Of a stretch of 64,000 nucleotides of DNA, positions 11,318-21,384 are shown one piece after another (positions within the stretch are counted from its first letter, which is position 1; each line of letters opens with the position of its first letter). A program made the position numbers and the translations under genes. The DNA comes from Cokeromyces recurvatus (lineage: Eukaryota; Mucoromycota; Mucoromycetes; Mucorales; Mucoraceae). Under the pieces are notes generated by a model. It saw nothing but the letters and a program-made list of their open reading frames with translations. It was not told the origin of the DNA and searched no databases. The stretch covers positions 943,001 to 1,007,000 of the forward strand of contig NW_026251387.1 of NCBI RefSeq assembly GCF_025118155.1. Reading direction: 5' to 3'.

Positions 11318-12925
11318 ATGTCTATTCTAGACATTAGTTTCAATTCATTCATTAGAAAAGGCTTTATTTTTTTCATTCTTTTTGTTTTTATTGTTTATTT
11401 TATAAATAACCATGTTAATACAACAGTTACGACTACAAAAAACAAACTATTTGAAAAAGTGCAACAACAGAAAGAACAACTAGAGCAAGAAACAAGTTCA
11501 TTAGAAAAGGAGATTTTAAACGAAAATATATTACCAGTGCTTTACCCTAAACCCTTTGAGTTTTATAAACCATCTACTGCAGATTCAGTTGATGAAAAGT
11601 TTATAACTTATTTACCCCATTCTGGATTCCATAACCAACGTATTGAACTTGAAAATGCCCTTTTATTATCCATTTATTTAAATCGTACCCTATTATTACC
11701 TTCTGTCTATCTTGGTAACCCTGCTTTTCCTTGGCTTCGATTTGATAAAATGTATGAACGTCTTTTGTTACAAACTAAAAATGGTCTTGATTATTGTCAA
11801 GCCATACATGGTGATGAACCATTACCTACTGAGTGTCTCAACTATTTTAGATGGACAACTGTGCCCTGGTCATTCTTTTATGATTTTAGTCAACTAAAAC
11901 AACATGTTCGTATTATCTTTCGAAATGACCTCAGCTTAGAATGGATGAAAGATAATTTAAATTTAAAGGACAAAGATATTTATCTGTTTAAAGATTATTC
12001 ACCATTTGAATTTCGTATCTATGATTTACCAGAGTCAAGGACACCATTATCTCGATTCATAAACCGTATAGAGATAAACACGCTAGAGGCCATTGAAGAA
12101 AGAGTCCTTCATTTTGGTTCTTTATTTGGCAGTTATCGAGTATTAGCACAAAATGAGGAACATAAAGAGATGTTAAGATTTATTCGTAGAGAAATGATAT
12201 TTAAGAATCCTGTATTATTACGTGTTGCATCCAATATAGTGAATAGACTAGGAGGAATTGAATCTTTTGTAGGAATCCATATTCGTGTAGGAGATGGATT
12301 ATTTAAAGTACGTGCATCTATTCAAGTAGACGATATCTATCACGAATTAGTCAATCATTTTACTGACTTGTCTGTTGAAGAACTTGAACAAAAATATGAC
12401 AATCAACATGATACAGATAGATTAGAAAATACAGGATACGAAATTAGACAATTGAGAGAACGAGAGAATGCGACTACAAATAACTCGTTTGAGAGGCCTA
12501 TTTGGGTTCAGCATCCACTAGAAAAGGAGACTCTTCAAAATAGATTAGGAAAATCACATTTATCAAACTGTCAGCCCGGAGATGGTAGAAACGATCTTTT
12601 TGCTAAAACAACTCTCTTTATTGCCACAGACTGTCCTAATCCACGTTCTAATCCTTTATTGCGAAAAATATTTGCTACTTTTCCATGTACTTTTGTTTTA
12701 TCTGATTTTAAAGAAGAATTAGAAGAATTGAAAAAGATTGAAGTCATTGAAGAGAAAATAAAGTTAAATTCTTATCTTATTCCTATGGTAGACGCTATCA
12801 TCTCAGCTCAAGGTCATACTTTTTATGGTACAAATTCAAGTACATTTTCTACTTATATTGAAAGACAATTACATCCTGTATATACAAAACATCCAATCGA
12901 ATTATTAGGCGCACCTTTAATTTAA
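11318..12925 (+). CDS. O-fucosyltransferase-like (O-FucT family) type II membrane protein
   Basis: Single-exon gene for a 535-aa protein. A signal anchor lies at about residues 16-32 (FIFFILFVFIVYFINN), followed by a short coiled-coil stem rich in Gln/Glu. The lumenal part has O-FucT features: an N-terminal HSGFHNQRIELENALLLS block (GDP-fucose transferases carry a similar GGxxNQR motif), LNRTLLLPSVYLG, and a GIHIRVGDGLFKV segment carrying the HxRxGD signature with the conserved Arg. Near the end, IISAQGHTFYGTNSSTFS resembles the C-terminal nucleotide-sugar binding motif. The family transfers fucose to proteins in the ER/Golgi; donor and acceptor here are inferred. The ATG directly follows a T-rich promoter shared with the FYR gene. 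Confidence 0.8.
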   Translation: MSILDISFNSFIRKGFIFFILFVFIVYFINNHVNTTVTTTKNKLFEKVQQQKEQLEQETSSLEKEILNENILPVLYPKPFEFYKPSTADSVDEKFITYLPHSGFHNQRIELENALLLSIYLNRTLLLPSVYLGNPAFPWLRFDKMYERLLLQTKNGLDYCQAIHGDEPLPTECLNYFRWTTVPWSFFYDFSQLKQHVRIIFRNDLSLEWMKDNLNLKDKDIYLFKDYSPFEFRIYDLPESRTPLSRFINRIEINTLEAIEERVLHFGSLFGSYRVLAQNEEHKEMLRFIRREMIFKNPVLLRVASNIVNRLGGIESFVGIHIRVGDGLFKVRASIQVDDIYHELVNHFTDLSVEELEQKYDNQHDTDRLENTGYEIRQLRERENATTNNSFERPIWVQHPLEKETLQNRLGKSHLSNCQPGDGRNDLFAKTTLFIATDCPNPRSNPLLRKIFATFPCTFVLSDFKEELEELKKIEVIEEKIKLNSYLIPMVDAIISAQGHTFYGTNSSTFSTYIERQLHPVYTKHPIELLGAPLI

Positions 12926-13013
12926 TAATATAAAGCTATTATCGCAGTTTCCGATCGATGATTTCGGAAAATAAATAAATGAATGAGAAAATAAATAAAT
13001 AAATAAATAATAA

Positions 13014-13066
<53 letters not shown>

Positions 13067-13405
13067 AAAAAGAAAGATCGATCGAATACCACAGTTTCCT
13101 AGTAACAAATTTGTTTACTTTCTCTCCATTGTTTCCATGATTATTTTATCATTTTACTAGCACTCTATTATACTCACACTAAGCACATTGTAAGTTAAAA
13201 AAAAAAAAAGGATAACATGAATATTGGACATCTTTTTTTTTCTTCTTCTTTTCTTTATAAATACATATATACATACATATTTTTTGTTTATATTCAATTT
13301 ACTATAGAACTTCTTTATATATAATATAATATAATAAGAAAAAAATTCTTCTTCTTTTTATATATATATTATATATATTATAGTATTATTACTTTCATTA
13401 TTACC
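12926..13405. other. intergenic region upstream of crgA
   Basis: Contains a 44-nt poly(A) tract (13020-13063), a TATAAA-like box near 13256, and further T-rich and TATA-repeat DNA up to the crgA coding region. The 5' exon or leader of crgA should lie here. A candidate ATG at 13216 is discussed under findings. Confidence 0.55.
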
Positions 13406-15115
13406 TTGCACAGTTCAGTTCGCAGTAAAAAGCGCTCTCGTGATCAGGTCAATTCTTCACCTGTGGGAGTAGAGCCACTACATAAAAAGCAAAGACAACA
13501 AGAAAATATTAGAACTGATCTTCATGTCATTCAGCTATTGACGACATGTCCTGTTTGTCAAGGAAATCTAATTCGACCCTTTACTTTACCTTGTGGTTAT
13601 ACAGTATGTCAAAATTGCATTCCTAATAATATCAACACTACATTGGTATTAGAATGTGTTTCACCTTATTGTGATCGAATTCATACAACAACTATTCAAC
13701 CTAATGTTATCATCCAATCCATGCAATCAATTATTAACAATGGCAAATTAGGATCTTTATCACCCGATATTTTACGCCAGTCTTTTAATGCATCTACTGA
13801 ATGTCCTATTTGTTGTACTCGACTTACAAACCCAACTACAACACCATGCGGTCATACATTCTGTCAAAACTGTCTTATACGGTCTCTTGACCATCAACGT
13901 CTATGTCCCTTTTGTCGTGACAGTCTTGAGTCTTGTCCATCCACAACTCAAGTCTTGAATGATATTTTATTAGAACTTTATAGTGAGGATGAAGAGGCAA
14001 AAGAAGAAGGGCTTGGCAGCTTGGGTGGTGAACATCGTGTTCCTTTATTAATCGGAAGTATGGCCTTCCCTCATGTTCAGTGTGCGATTCATATATTTGA
14101 GCCACGTTATCGACTCATGTTAAGACGTATTATGGCATCTGATCGAAGGAGGTTTGCAATGTGTCTAGCACGTAGACAAAGAAGTTCTGAGTCTGTTTTA
14201 CCCTTTTATGAATACGGTACAATGCTTGAATTAACTCATGTACAAACATTGCCAGATGGACGATCGATGGTTGAAGCAGTGGGTTCACACCGTTTTAAAG
14301 TCATCAGGTTTGATTTAGTAGATGGTTATCATATGGCAGATATTGAAAGGATTGATGATATAGATAGAGAACAAGAAAATTTATGGGAGCAACAACAAAT
14401 TTTAAAAATAACTGCTCAAAGAGCTCGCCAACAGGCTCAGCAACAATTGAAACAGTCACCTTCTTTATCAGCAAGGCCTGTGTCAGTTAGCATCCATCGT
14501 CCAGTAGCTACCACTGGCTCTACTCAATCTGTCCATAGATCAATACCAAGGCCTCATCAGTCAAGTTGGGGCCAGCGCCAATCTTGGGCACAACAAGCTC
14601 ATCCTCAGACTCAAGTCAATAGAGCACCTTGGTTACAAATGCATATTCAAGGATTATCCGCTACTCGGCATAAGCCTTCTCATCCTATTACCCCTACTCT
14701 TCCCCCTCAAAGACAAGTACCATCGACATCTCAAAGACATACCTCTTTTTCCCTACCTGAAAAGGTGATCAAGAATCGACAAATACAATCTACTGAAGAA
14801 ATATTACATGAATTAGCTATATTTGTAGAGAAACTAATTGAACATGGTACCAAGAATTCATCCAATCATATGTTACGCTGGCTATCTACTCTAACTAATC
14901 CGCCCATCCTTCGAGGCCCTCAACGGGATCGGGTGATCTTTAGTTGGTGGATTATAAATATAATACCCTTGAGTGATGATGAAAAGTATCCTTTATTAGC
15001 CATGAGAACTGTTAGAGAAAGAGTTTTGATCATTATTTCTTGGATAGATCGATTTGAAGATCAATGGTCATTATTCTTAAATAATTCCTCGACTACTTCA
15101 TGTTGTATTTCTTAA
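13406..15115 (+). CDS. crgA: CrgA-like RING/LON regulator of carotenogenesis
   Basis: About 569 codons, 5' end unresolved. Domains: RING 1 at residues 48-89 (CPVC, then LPCGYTVCQNC, with Tyr65 where C3HC4 RINGs have His); RING 2 at 133-170, complete (C133, C136, C148, H150, C153, C156, C167, C170); LON substrate-binding domain from about 208 (VPLLIGSMAFPHV, then IFEPRYRLMLRR) to about 320, with its last part near the C-terminus; Gln-rich segments between. The last four residues, CCIS, form a CaaX farnesylation box. RINGs, LON, Gln-rich regions and a CaaX end are the reported architecture of Mucor circinelloides CrgA, which represses light-induced carotenoid synthesis. There is no in-frame ATG near the 5' end: TTGCACAG at 13404-13411 looks like a splice acceptor, so a short upstream exon is likely. 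Convergent with the next gene. Confidence 0.85.
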   Translation: MHSSVRSKKRSRDQVNSSPVGVEPLHKKQRQQENIRTDLHVIQLLTTCPVCQGNLIRPFTLPCGYTVCQNCIPNNINTTLVLECVSPYCDRIHTTTIQPNVIIQSMQSIINNGKLGSLSPDILRQSFNASTECPICCTRLTNPTTTPCGHTFCQNCLIRSLDHQRLCPFCRDSLESCPSTTQVLNDILLELYSEDEEAKEEGLGSLGGEHRVPLLIGSMAFPHVQCAIHIFEPRYRLMLRRIMASDRRRFAMCLARRQRSSESVLPFYEYGTMLELTHVQTLPDGRSMVEAVGSHRFKVIRFDLVDGYHMADIERIDDIDREQENLWEQQQILKITAQRARQQAQQQLKQSPSLSARPVSVSIHRPVATTGSTQSVHRSIPRPHQSSWGQRQSWAQQAHPQTQVNRAPWLQMHIQGLSATRHKPSHPITPTLPPQRQVPSTSQRHTSFSLPEKVIKNRQIQSTEEILHELAIFVEKLIEHGTKNSSNHMLRWLSTLTNPPILRGPQRDRVIFSWWIINIIPLSDDEKYPLLAMRTVRERVLIIISWIDRFEDQWSLFLNNSSTTSCCIS

Positions 15116-15536
15116 AAGAAGAAGAAAAAAAAAACCCTTATTTGTGTTCATTATAAGGGATTCAATGTATATTATCCCTCTTTTCTACACATCTTGTACT
15201 ATTTATTCTATATGATGTATGTATAATAGTAATGTCTAATTTATATGTGTTCCATCCTCTCCCTTCTTTCTTACTACCTTTAATGTAACATTCATGATCA
15301 TTGAACTAATATGTAAAAAGTCTCTTTTCTATTATAATTTATTATATCATTTACAAAGTCACCTTTTTTATGTACAAATAAAGTTAATATGTATATGCAA
15401 TAAATTCGTCAAACTATAATTAATCTTAAAATACATGAACTATAAAGTTTGTAATGTATCTTATTTTTATATGAAGTAATTAAATATTAAATACAATCTT
15501 GAGCTTTTCTTTTTTTTTTTTTTTTTTTTTAATTAA

Positions 15537-16139
15537 TTACCAAGAAGCCAACTCTTCATCTTCTTTATGAATAAGAGATCTCAGTACTCGATTCTATTAT
15601 ATGCCATTTTTATTTATCTCGTTTTCTTTCTTTTCTTTCGTTTTTTTTTTTTTTTTTTTTTTTTTTACCTCGATTTCCAAATCATGTATTCTTTGTCTTA
15701 AAGTTTCAAGTTCGTTTGGATCTGATTGATGAGATGGTAGAATAAAGGGTAAATAGACTTGATTTGATGCAACATTTTTCGGTGGTGAAATAGATGGTTG
15801 TTGCCATTCTGAAGTGATAAATGATAGACTTCCCTTGCTAGTGGTAGTAGATTTTGAAGGAGTTAACATCGAAGATGGTGGTGATGATGAGGTATATACA
15901 TGATAATTTCGAATGGTGCAATTGGATCTCTCTTCTTCTGCCTTTTTGTGGCGTTTCAATGCATCCAGTCGACTAAATGATCGATAGCATATAGAGCAAC
16001 GATATGGCTTTTCACCTGTATGTAGTTTTTGATGTCGCTTTAAATCATGTAAACGTAAGAACTGTTTCTGACATTCTGAGCACTATTTTAAAGATATAAA
16101 AAAAAAGAGTTAACATCCATCGTTAGACTGGTAAACATG

Positions 16140-16221
<82 letters not shown>

Positions 16222-16552
16222 CTTTTTTCTTTTCTTTTTTTTTTTTTCTTGGAACCTGAAATGATTTTGAGGCTGAATGTGTTGCTTTATGTGATTTTAA
16301 ATTATAAGCCCGGTTAAATTCTTGACCACAGTCGTTACAAGTAAACACTTTATGTTCACTAGAACTAGTGGTATCATTTAAAGAGAATTGATGAATACAT
16401 GCATTCATATCAGAATTGATTCGAGTTGATGGAATTTTTTTATTGGCCAATTGTTGAATCTCATGATTTGGTTCAACTACGTGTTGTGTCTCTTTAGCAC
16501 TAATAGAGATTGAAAGAGAACATGGTGATGATGATTCACTCTTATTATTCAT
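15537..16552 (-). CDS. small C2H2 zinc-finger transcription factor
   Basis: Predicted 255-aa nuclear protein; exons 16552-16256, 16082-15669 and 15593-15537 (768 nt). Three tandem fingers: [20 protein letters not shown] at about residues 71-93 (finished by ATH), [20 protein letters not shown] ending in His at about 100-120, and [19 protein letters not shown] from about 127. The third lacks the second His and has a Cys eight residues after the first ([11 protein letters not shown]), so it may be a C2HC finger. A TGEKPY linker joins fingers 2 and 3. A Ser/Pro-rich stretch follows, then a short C-terminal coiled coil ([14 protein letters not shown], continuing over the last intron to [18 protein letters not shown]). 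Intron 1 contains a compound microsatellite. The intron 1 donor is atypical (GTTCCA), so that junction is less certain than the finger assignments. Targets unknown. Confidence 0.85.
16142..16226. repeat. compound microsatellite inside an intron
   Basis: On the plus strand (CA)n of about 32 nt passes into (CT)n of about 26 nt and then (CTTT)n. It lies wholly in intron 1 of the C2H2 gene. Read through as protein it would give Lys/Glu/Arg and Cys-Val runs, which marks it as non-coding. On the sense strand the order is purine-rich (AAAG)n, (AG)n, then (TG)n. Confidence 0.9.
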
Positions 16553-18249
16553 TTTTCTTATAATTACTTTTTTTTTAAAAAAAAACGTATAAAATGAATT
16601 GAAAATGAAGAGAAAAAGAGAAAGCTTGTAAATAAATAAACAAAAAAGGTAGAATAGACTGCAACTGTATTTATACATTTACCTATTTTATAAGATTACA
16701 CAAGCTTTGTTTGCATACATTTAACTGTTTTCTATATGCAAATGTTAATTCAGCCATGCTTGATTAAAATGACATAATATGAAGAGCCTTTGATATACAT
16801 ATATCTATTCTTCTATTGTGGCTGAAAATATATATATGTATGTATATGTATATATATATCATCGATTCCTACTTTTATATATTATCATTTACAGAGACAT
16901 CAATCAAGTAGATATAGTACCTGATTTTATTGAATCACTGAATATCTAATATATACGTTTAATCTGTATAGGTACAGAACATGTTATAACATGCAAGTAT
17001 TGACAGACAGTATACAATTTTATTACTATTAAAGAAAAAAATAAAATAAGCTAATGTATATGTATATATACATGTATACATTAATAAATATAGTCCTAAA
17101 GACAAGGCAAGGCACAACCTTTTTACATGAATATGTGTATGTAAGGCTCAGTTGAATAATAATGATAAGAATTACATTTGGCTTTATATTAGTGAAAAAT
17201 AAAAAAAGATGTGATGAGATACAACATGCTTCCTTTAAGAGGGAGGAGAAATACATTAGTAGTAATTGTTATTGTTACTGTAAATGATATTCCTTCTACA
17301 AGAATTCTAATTTGAGTTGCATTTAATCTGAAGTATTAAAGTGGTACATACTTCCTGAGCCACTCTTCATTTGCACATACATGAATAAATAACAATACTA
17401 ATATTAATAAAATTGATCTTCCTTCGAATAGAGTTAAATAGAGGTAGTAAAATGTAATTTTTTTTTTTTTTTTGTAATGAGCGAAACAAAGAAAAATAAT
17501 AGTAGGTTGAAAGAAGCTCTTTCTTTTCCAAAGACTGACATAAAACTACATTTGTTGCAATTTTTTACATTTCATCAAGTTTAACGCCAATTCTTGACTT
17601 TTTTTTTATTATTATTATATTGTCTATAAGCATAATAGTAATTGATTTTTCATATCTCAATTTTAAGCGTGACTCATATATAGTGTTGTGAAATACTTGA
17701 CTTATCCTTTTGTTAAATCCCTTTACGTTCTATATACATATATATATATAATACCAATTATTATTGCAGTCATTGTTAAGTTAAACTGAGAAGAATATAG
17801 AAAAAGAGTGCAAATATCAAATTTATGTCTTATGAAAAAATAAATAAATAAAAAATACTGGAGGCAATAAATGCTCATTTAGTCTTTAAAGTGTGTGTCT
17901 TAAATAAGTTCGCGATGTGCAAACACCATTTATAATTTTGAATAAGAAACTAACTTTCTTCCTTTATATATATATATATATATAGGATTCTTATTAATTC
18001 AATGGTTGAAGTGAACAAGTCTATTCAATAATTAAATGTATTATCTATTTAAAAGTTCATTCTATTTTATTTTATTTATTTCCAATGCTAGCTACTTGTA
18101 AGTTATTTTCAACATTTTTAAGGACAAATTAGAAATACAAAAAATATTTATAAAAAACGCGTAAAAAAAAAGAGATATTTATTTATTTATTTTCATTTTT
18201 ATTTCATATATAAAAAATTGAATCCCCAATTCGTCAACAGTAATAATTA

Positions 18250-18300
18250 CTGCAGTCCAAAGGTGGCCGCGTGGAGGCTAGGATTCGTTGCACCTTCTTT
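18250..18300 (+). other. possible tRNA-Glu-like 5' half
   Basis: A GC-richer island in AT-rich DNA. GGTGGCCGCGTGGAGGCTAG followed by GATTCGTTGCACC resembles the D-arm and anticodon-stem entry of tRNA-Glu (GGTGGTCTAGTGG...CTAGGATTCG) and includes a box A-like TGGCCGCGTGG. No 3' half with a T-arm or box B follows, so a working tRNA is excluded. It could be a tRNA fragment, the head of a SINE, or chance. Confidence 0.25.
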
Positions 18301-18322
18301 GTTCTTGTATTTTTTATTTTTA

Positions 18323-18489
18323 CTAGGAGGTTAGAAAAAACCCATAGCTAGCACAATATGTAACGCCCTCTGAATCAACAAGATACCCTACAATGTCCTC
18401 CTAATTCAAGGAGGGCAAGATAGGGTGTCTTGTTGATTCAGAGGGCGTTACATATTGTGCTAGCTATGAGAAAAAGAATTTCCTCCTAG
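18323..18489. repeat. foldback/MITE-like near-perfect palindrome
   Basis: Arms 18343-18389 and 18422-18468 are 47-nt inverted repeats with one mismatch; they contain TAACGCCCTCTGAATCAACA and its complement. The roughly 30-nt centre holds a small hairpin, CCTCCT-AATTCA-AGGAGG. The whole is bounded by CTAGGAGG (18323-18330) and CCTCCTAG (18482-18489), so the same CCTCCT word occurs at the ends and in the centre. No open frame lies inside. The structure fits a non-autonomous foldback or MITE element, or a strong RNA hairpin if transcribed. Confidence 0.8.
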
Positions 18490-19812
18490 GGCAGGGAAGA
18501 AGAAGAAGAATAAAATAGTATTATTTAATGACTTACCTACAGAAGAAATAGTAATAATAAAGAAGAAGAAGAAGAAAAGGGAAAAAATAATAACTTTGAA
18601 CATCTACTTTTTTATAGTTCATAAGAATAAGGAGGTCGTTGTTGTAAATTACAGTCACAATCATATGAAATCGATAAGAATATGTGTTACCCCACATTTA
18701 ATACATGCATACACACTCACTCACTCACACACACATATACACACAGTTACATTATTTAATTTTCTTCCGTATAAAAAGTAACAATGTAAAATAGGAAAAT
18801 GTTATCAATTTTACATCCTTTTCTTTTTCTTATATTTTAGATAGTGAAAGTATATTCGTAGAGTAAAATAAAATAATTTGTCTTTTTTTTCAGCCATTTA
18901 TTTGTATGTTCATTAATTTTTGTTTTTCCTTTTAAGATATGTAATACAAAATAGATAAGCTATTATAGTGTAAATTCACAATAATACAAGATAAGTAGAC
19001 ATTTTGTGTATGATAACGATACAAGCTAGAAAAAAAAAAAGGGTTTATAATGTAGATCGAAAGACTTTTATATTTGTTTCTTATAGGCGATGAGAAGTAA
19101 AGCAGCTTACTATCATAAAGAAATAATATTCCATCGTATAATCTATACTATTCTGATTTTATTGTGTATACTTTTTCTTTAGTGAGAGGACAAGTTATGC
19201 TTAAATCTGCTTTTATCTAGACGATATTTCACTTTAACTCAATATTGAATTAACCTCTTTATTACTTTAATATCTAAACAGAAAGTGTGTAATAGTATTC
19301 TTTATGCTTGTTAAGGCCATGTTAGAGTCCTCCCAAATATCACATAACTAAGTATAGCTTAATCAAAGAAGCTAGTTTAAATAAGTTTACAGATATCCAT
19401 AAAAATATACAAGTAAAAATAAATATTCCTATACTGAAATAATACATGTATGCAAAAGACTTTTGACCTCTATTACATTTCTATAAATGAGCTATTATGG
19501 TTTATTCATAATTAATCGCTAGCTTACTGTTGTATATAGTTAGCATTTGTAAGTCCAAAATAGTCATGTTAAATTGAATTAACTCTATTCTGTTATTTCA
19601 TTAATATATAAATATATATATTTTTTACTGATATTGAATAATAAACAGTTTCCATTAAATGGACCGTTTTAGATATTTATAAAAAAAAAAAAACTCCACA
19701 ATAAAGCTGTAACCAAATCCCTTTTAATCTCCCGATGACTGACTTTAGTTATTGTATTGTTAATTTTTATTGTTTTATTTTATTTTTGAATAAAATTCAA
19801 GATTTCTAGTGA

Positions 19813-21086
19813 ATGGGTAAATGAGATGAAGTAAAAAAAAAAAAAACAAAAAAAACAGAAAAAAAAGAAGCATTTAATATTCAGTAAAACATTTTTTTAG
19901 CTGAAAGTGTAAATGATTTTATAGCAGGTAAATATCATTATTTTTCATGAGATAAGAAAAAAGGGGGAAAAGCAAGGGACAAGTAACATTAAATACTAAG
20001 CAATTGTTTATTAGGTTGGATTGGTGGTGCAGCAGGAATTATCGTGGGCAGTCCACTTGATGTATTAAAAGTATGGAAAAAAAGAAATTAAATTTAATAT
20101 TGCAGATTATTAAAACTTTATATGTATATTTCTAGGCACGTTTACAGGCGCCTACTACACCTAAAGGTGCTTTAATGAGCTCAGATAGGCCGAGTTCATG
20201 GCAGACATTTAAAACTATGATTCAAACAGAGGGGGTATGCGTAATATAGAAATATAAATTTATTCATTTTATATACAAATGGAATTTTATGTTAAAGTTA
20301 GGTTCCATGTTCAAAGGTGTATTGTCTCCTATAGTTGGTTTAGCAGGTCTGAACGCTTTATTATTTGTTTCTTATGGCTCTATTCTTCGTTTCTTTCAGC
20401 ATCAGTATCCATCTCAAGATCCTTCTTTATTTCAAGTCTATCTTTCTGGAGCAGGTGCTGGTATAGCTTGCTTTTTCTTTTCAACACCTACTGAGTTAAT
20501 TAAAATCCAAGCTCAAATGACAAAAGCCCCAAAGTCTACTATGCAAGTGACTCAAGAAATTTTTGCTGCAAATGGTTTAAAAGGTCTTTTATATATACAT
20601 AAATACATACACCTCTATATATACATATATATATATAGAGTCATGCTAATAATCTAATAATTTAAAATAGGTTTTTATCAAGGTGGCCTTATTACTTTGA
20701 TCCGAGATGCACCAAGCTATGGGGTTTATTTTTGGGTTTATGAAGGCATGAAACGAATTTTAAAAGTGAATACATCAGGGGTTGATAATGATGCATGGAA
20801 ACTCTTATTAGCAGGAGGTTTAGCAGGGACAGTCTCGTGGACGTCCATTTATCCCATTGATGTTATCAAATCTCGTCTTCAAATGCAGCAAACACAACAT
20901 AACGAAAATACAAGAATTTTACCAGATCGTCCATATGCATCCATAAAAGATTGTGTAATTCGATCTTACAAATTAGAAGGTCCTCATGTGTTCTTTAGAG
21001 GACTTGGAGCAACCATTTTAAGAGGTTTCCCTGTTAATGCTGTCACCTTTTATATTTATGAACTGACAATAGACTTGTTACAATAA
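19813..21086 (+). CDS. mitochondrial carrier (SLC25) family transporter
   Basis: Predicted 295-aa inner-membrane carrier. Exons 19813-19816, 19901-19927, 20015-20070, 20136-20234, 20298-20583 and 20671-21086 total 888 nt. The first coding exon is only ATGG; it is proposed because it alone joins the first helix (ESVNDFIAGWIGGAAG) to an in-frame ATG. All three SLC25 repeats are present with their signatures: SPLDVLKARLQ, TPTELIKIQAQ (variant) and YPIDVIKSRLQ. The second repeat contains IRDAPSYGVYFWVYEG, resembling the SLC25A20/A45/A48 branch (carnitine or amino-acid type), but substrate cannot be decided. The exon 5 donor is the unusual GTCTTT. Same strand as the MFS gene about 300 bp downstream. 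Confidence 0.9.
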
Positions 21087-21384
21087 TCTTTTTTTTTTTT
21101 TGTCCTCTCTTTTTTCCCCCTTCCCCTCCTTTATTTTTCTTGTTTACCTCTTTTTTATTATTATTATCATTATTATTATTTTTGCTTCTCTTTCTCCCTA
21201 AAACCTTGTATGTTCATGTCATAAATCAAGCATCGAATATCTTGCCCCAACCCCCTCACATTTCCCCTTTCAGTTTTACATTTATACATGTATATTTATA
21301 AAAAAAAAAGTTATAAAAAACATATAAAATATATCCAAACTAAATTTACACTATTCTTTTTTCTTTCTTCACTGTAGTGTAATA

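Larger units (their letters stand above)
16553..19812. other. gene-poor 3.3-kb region
   Basis: No open frame here has a recognisable domain or plausible codon use; the longest translate TATATA or CACACA repeats. It includes the promoter of the C2H2 gene, several AT microsatellites (16850, 17740, 17970), a CACTCA/CACACA patch at 18714-18745, the tRNA-like fragment at about 18250-18300 and the foldback element at 18323-18489. The last few hundred bases should contain the promoter of the carrier gene. Confidence 0.55.

Noticed and set aside
16090..16260. Lys/Glu/Arg then Cys-Val repeat peptide in the C2H2 gene
   Set aside because: It is translated microsatellite inside intron 1; splicing it out joins zinc fingers in frame.
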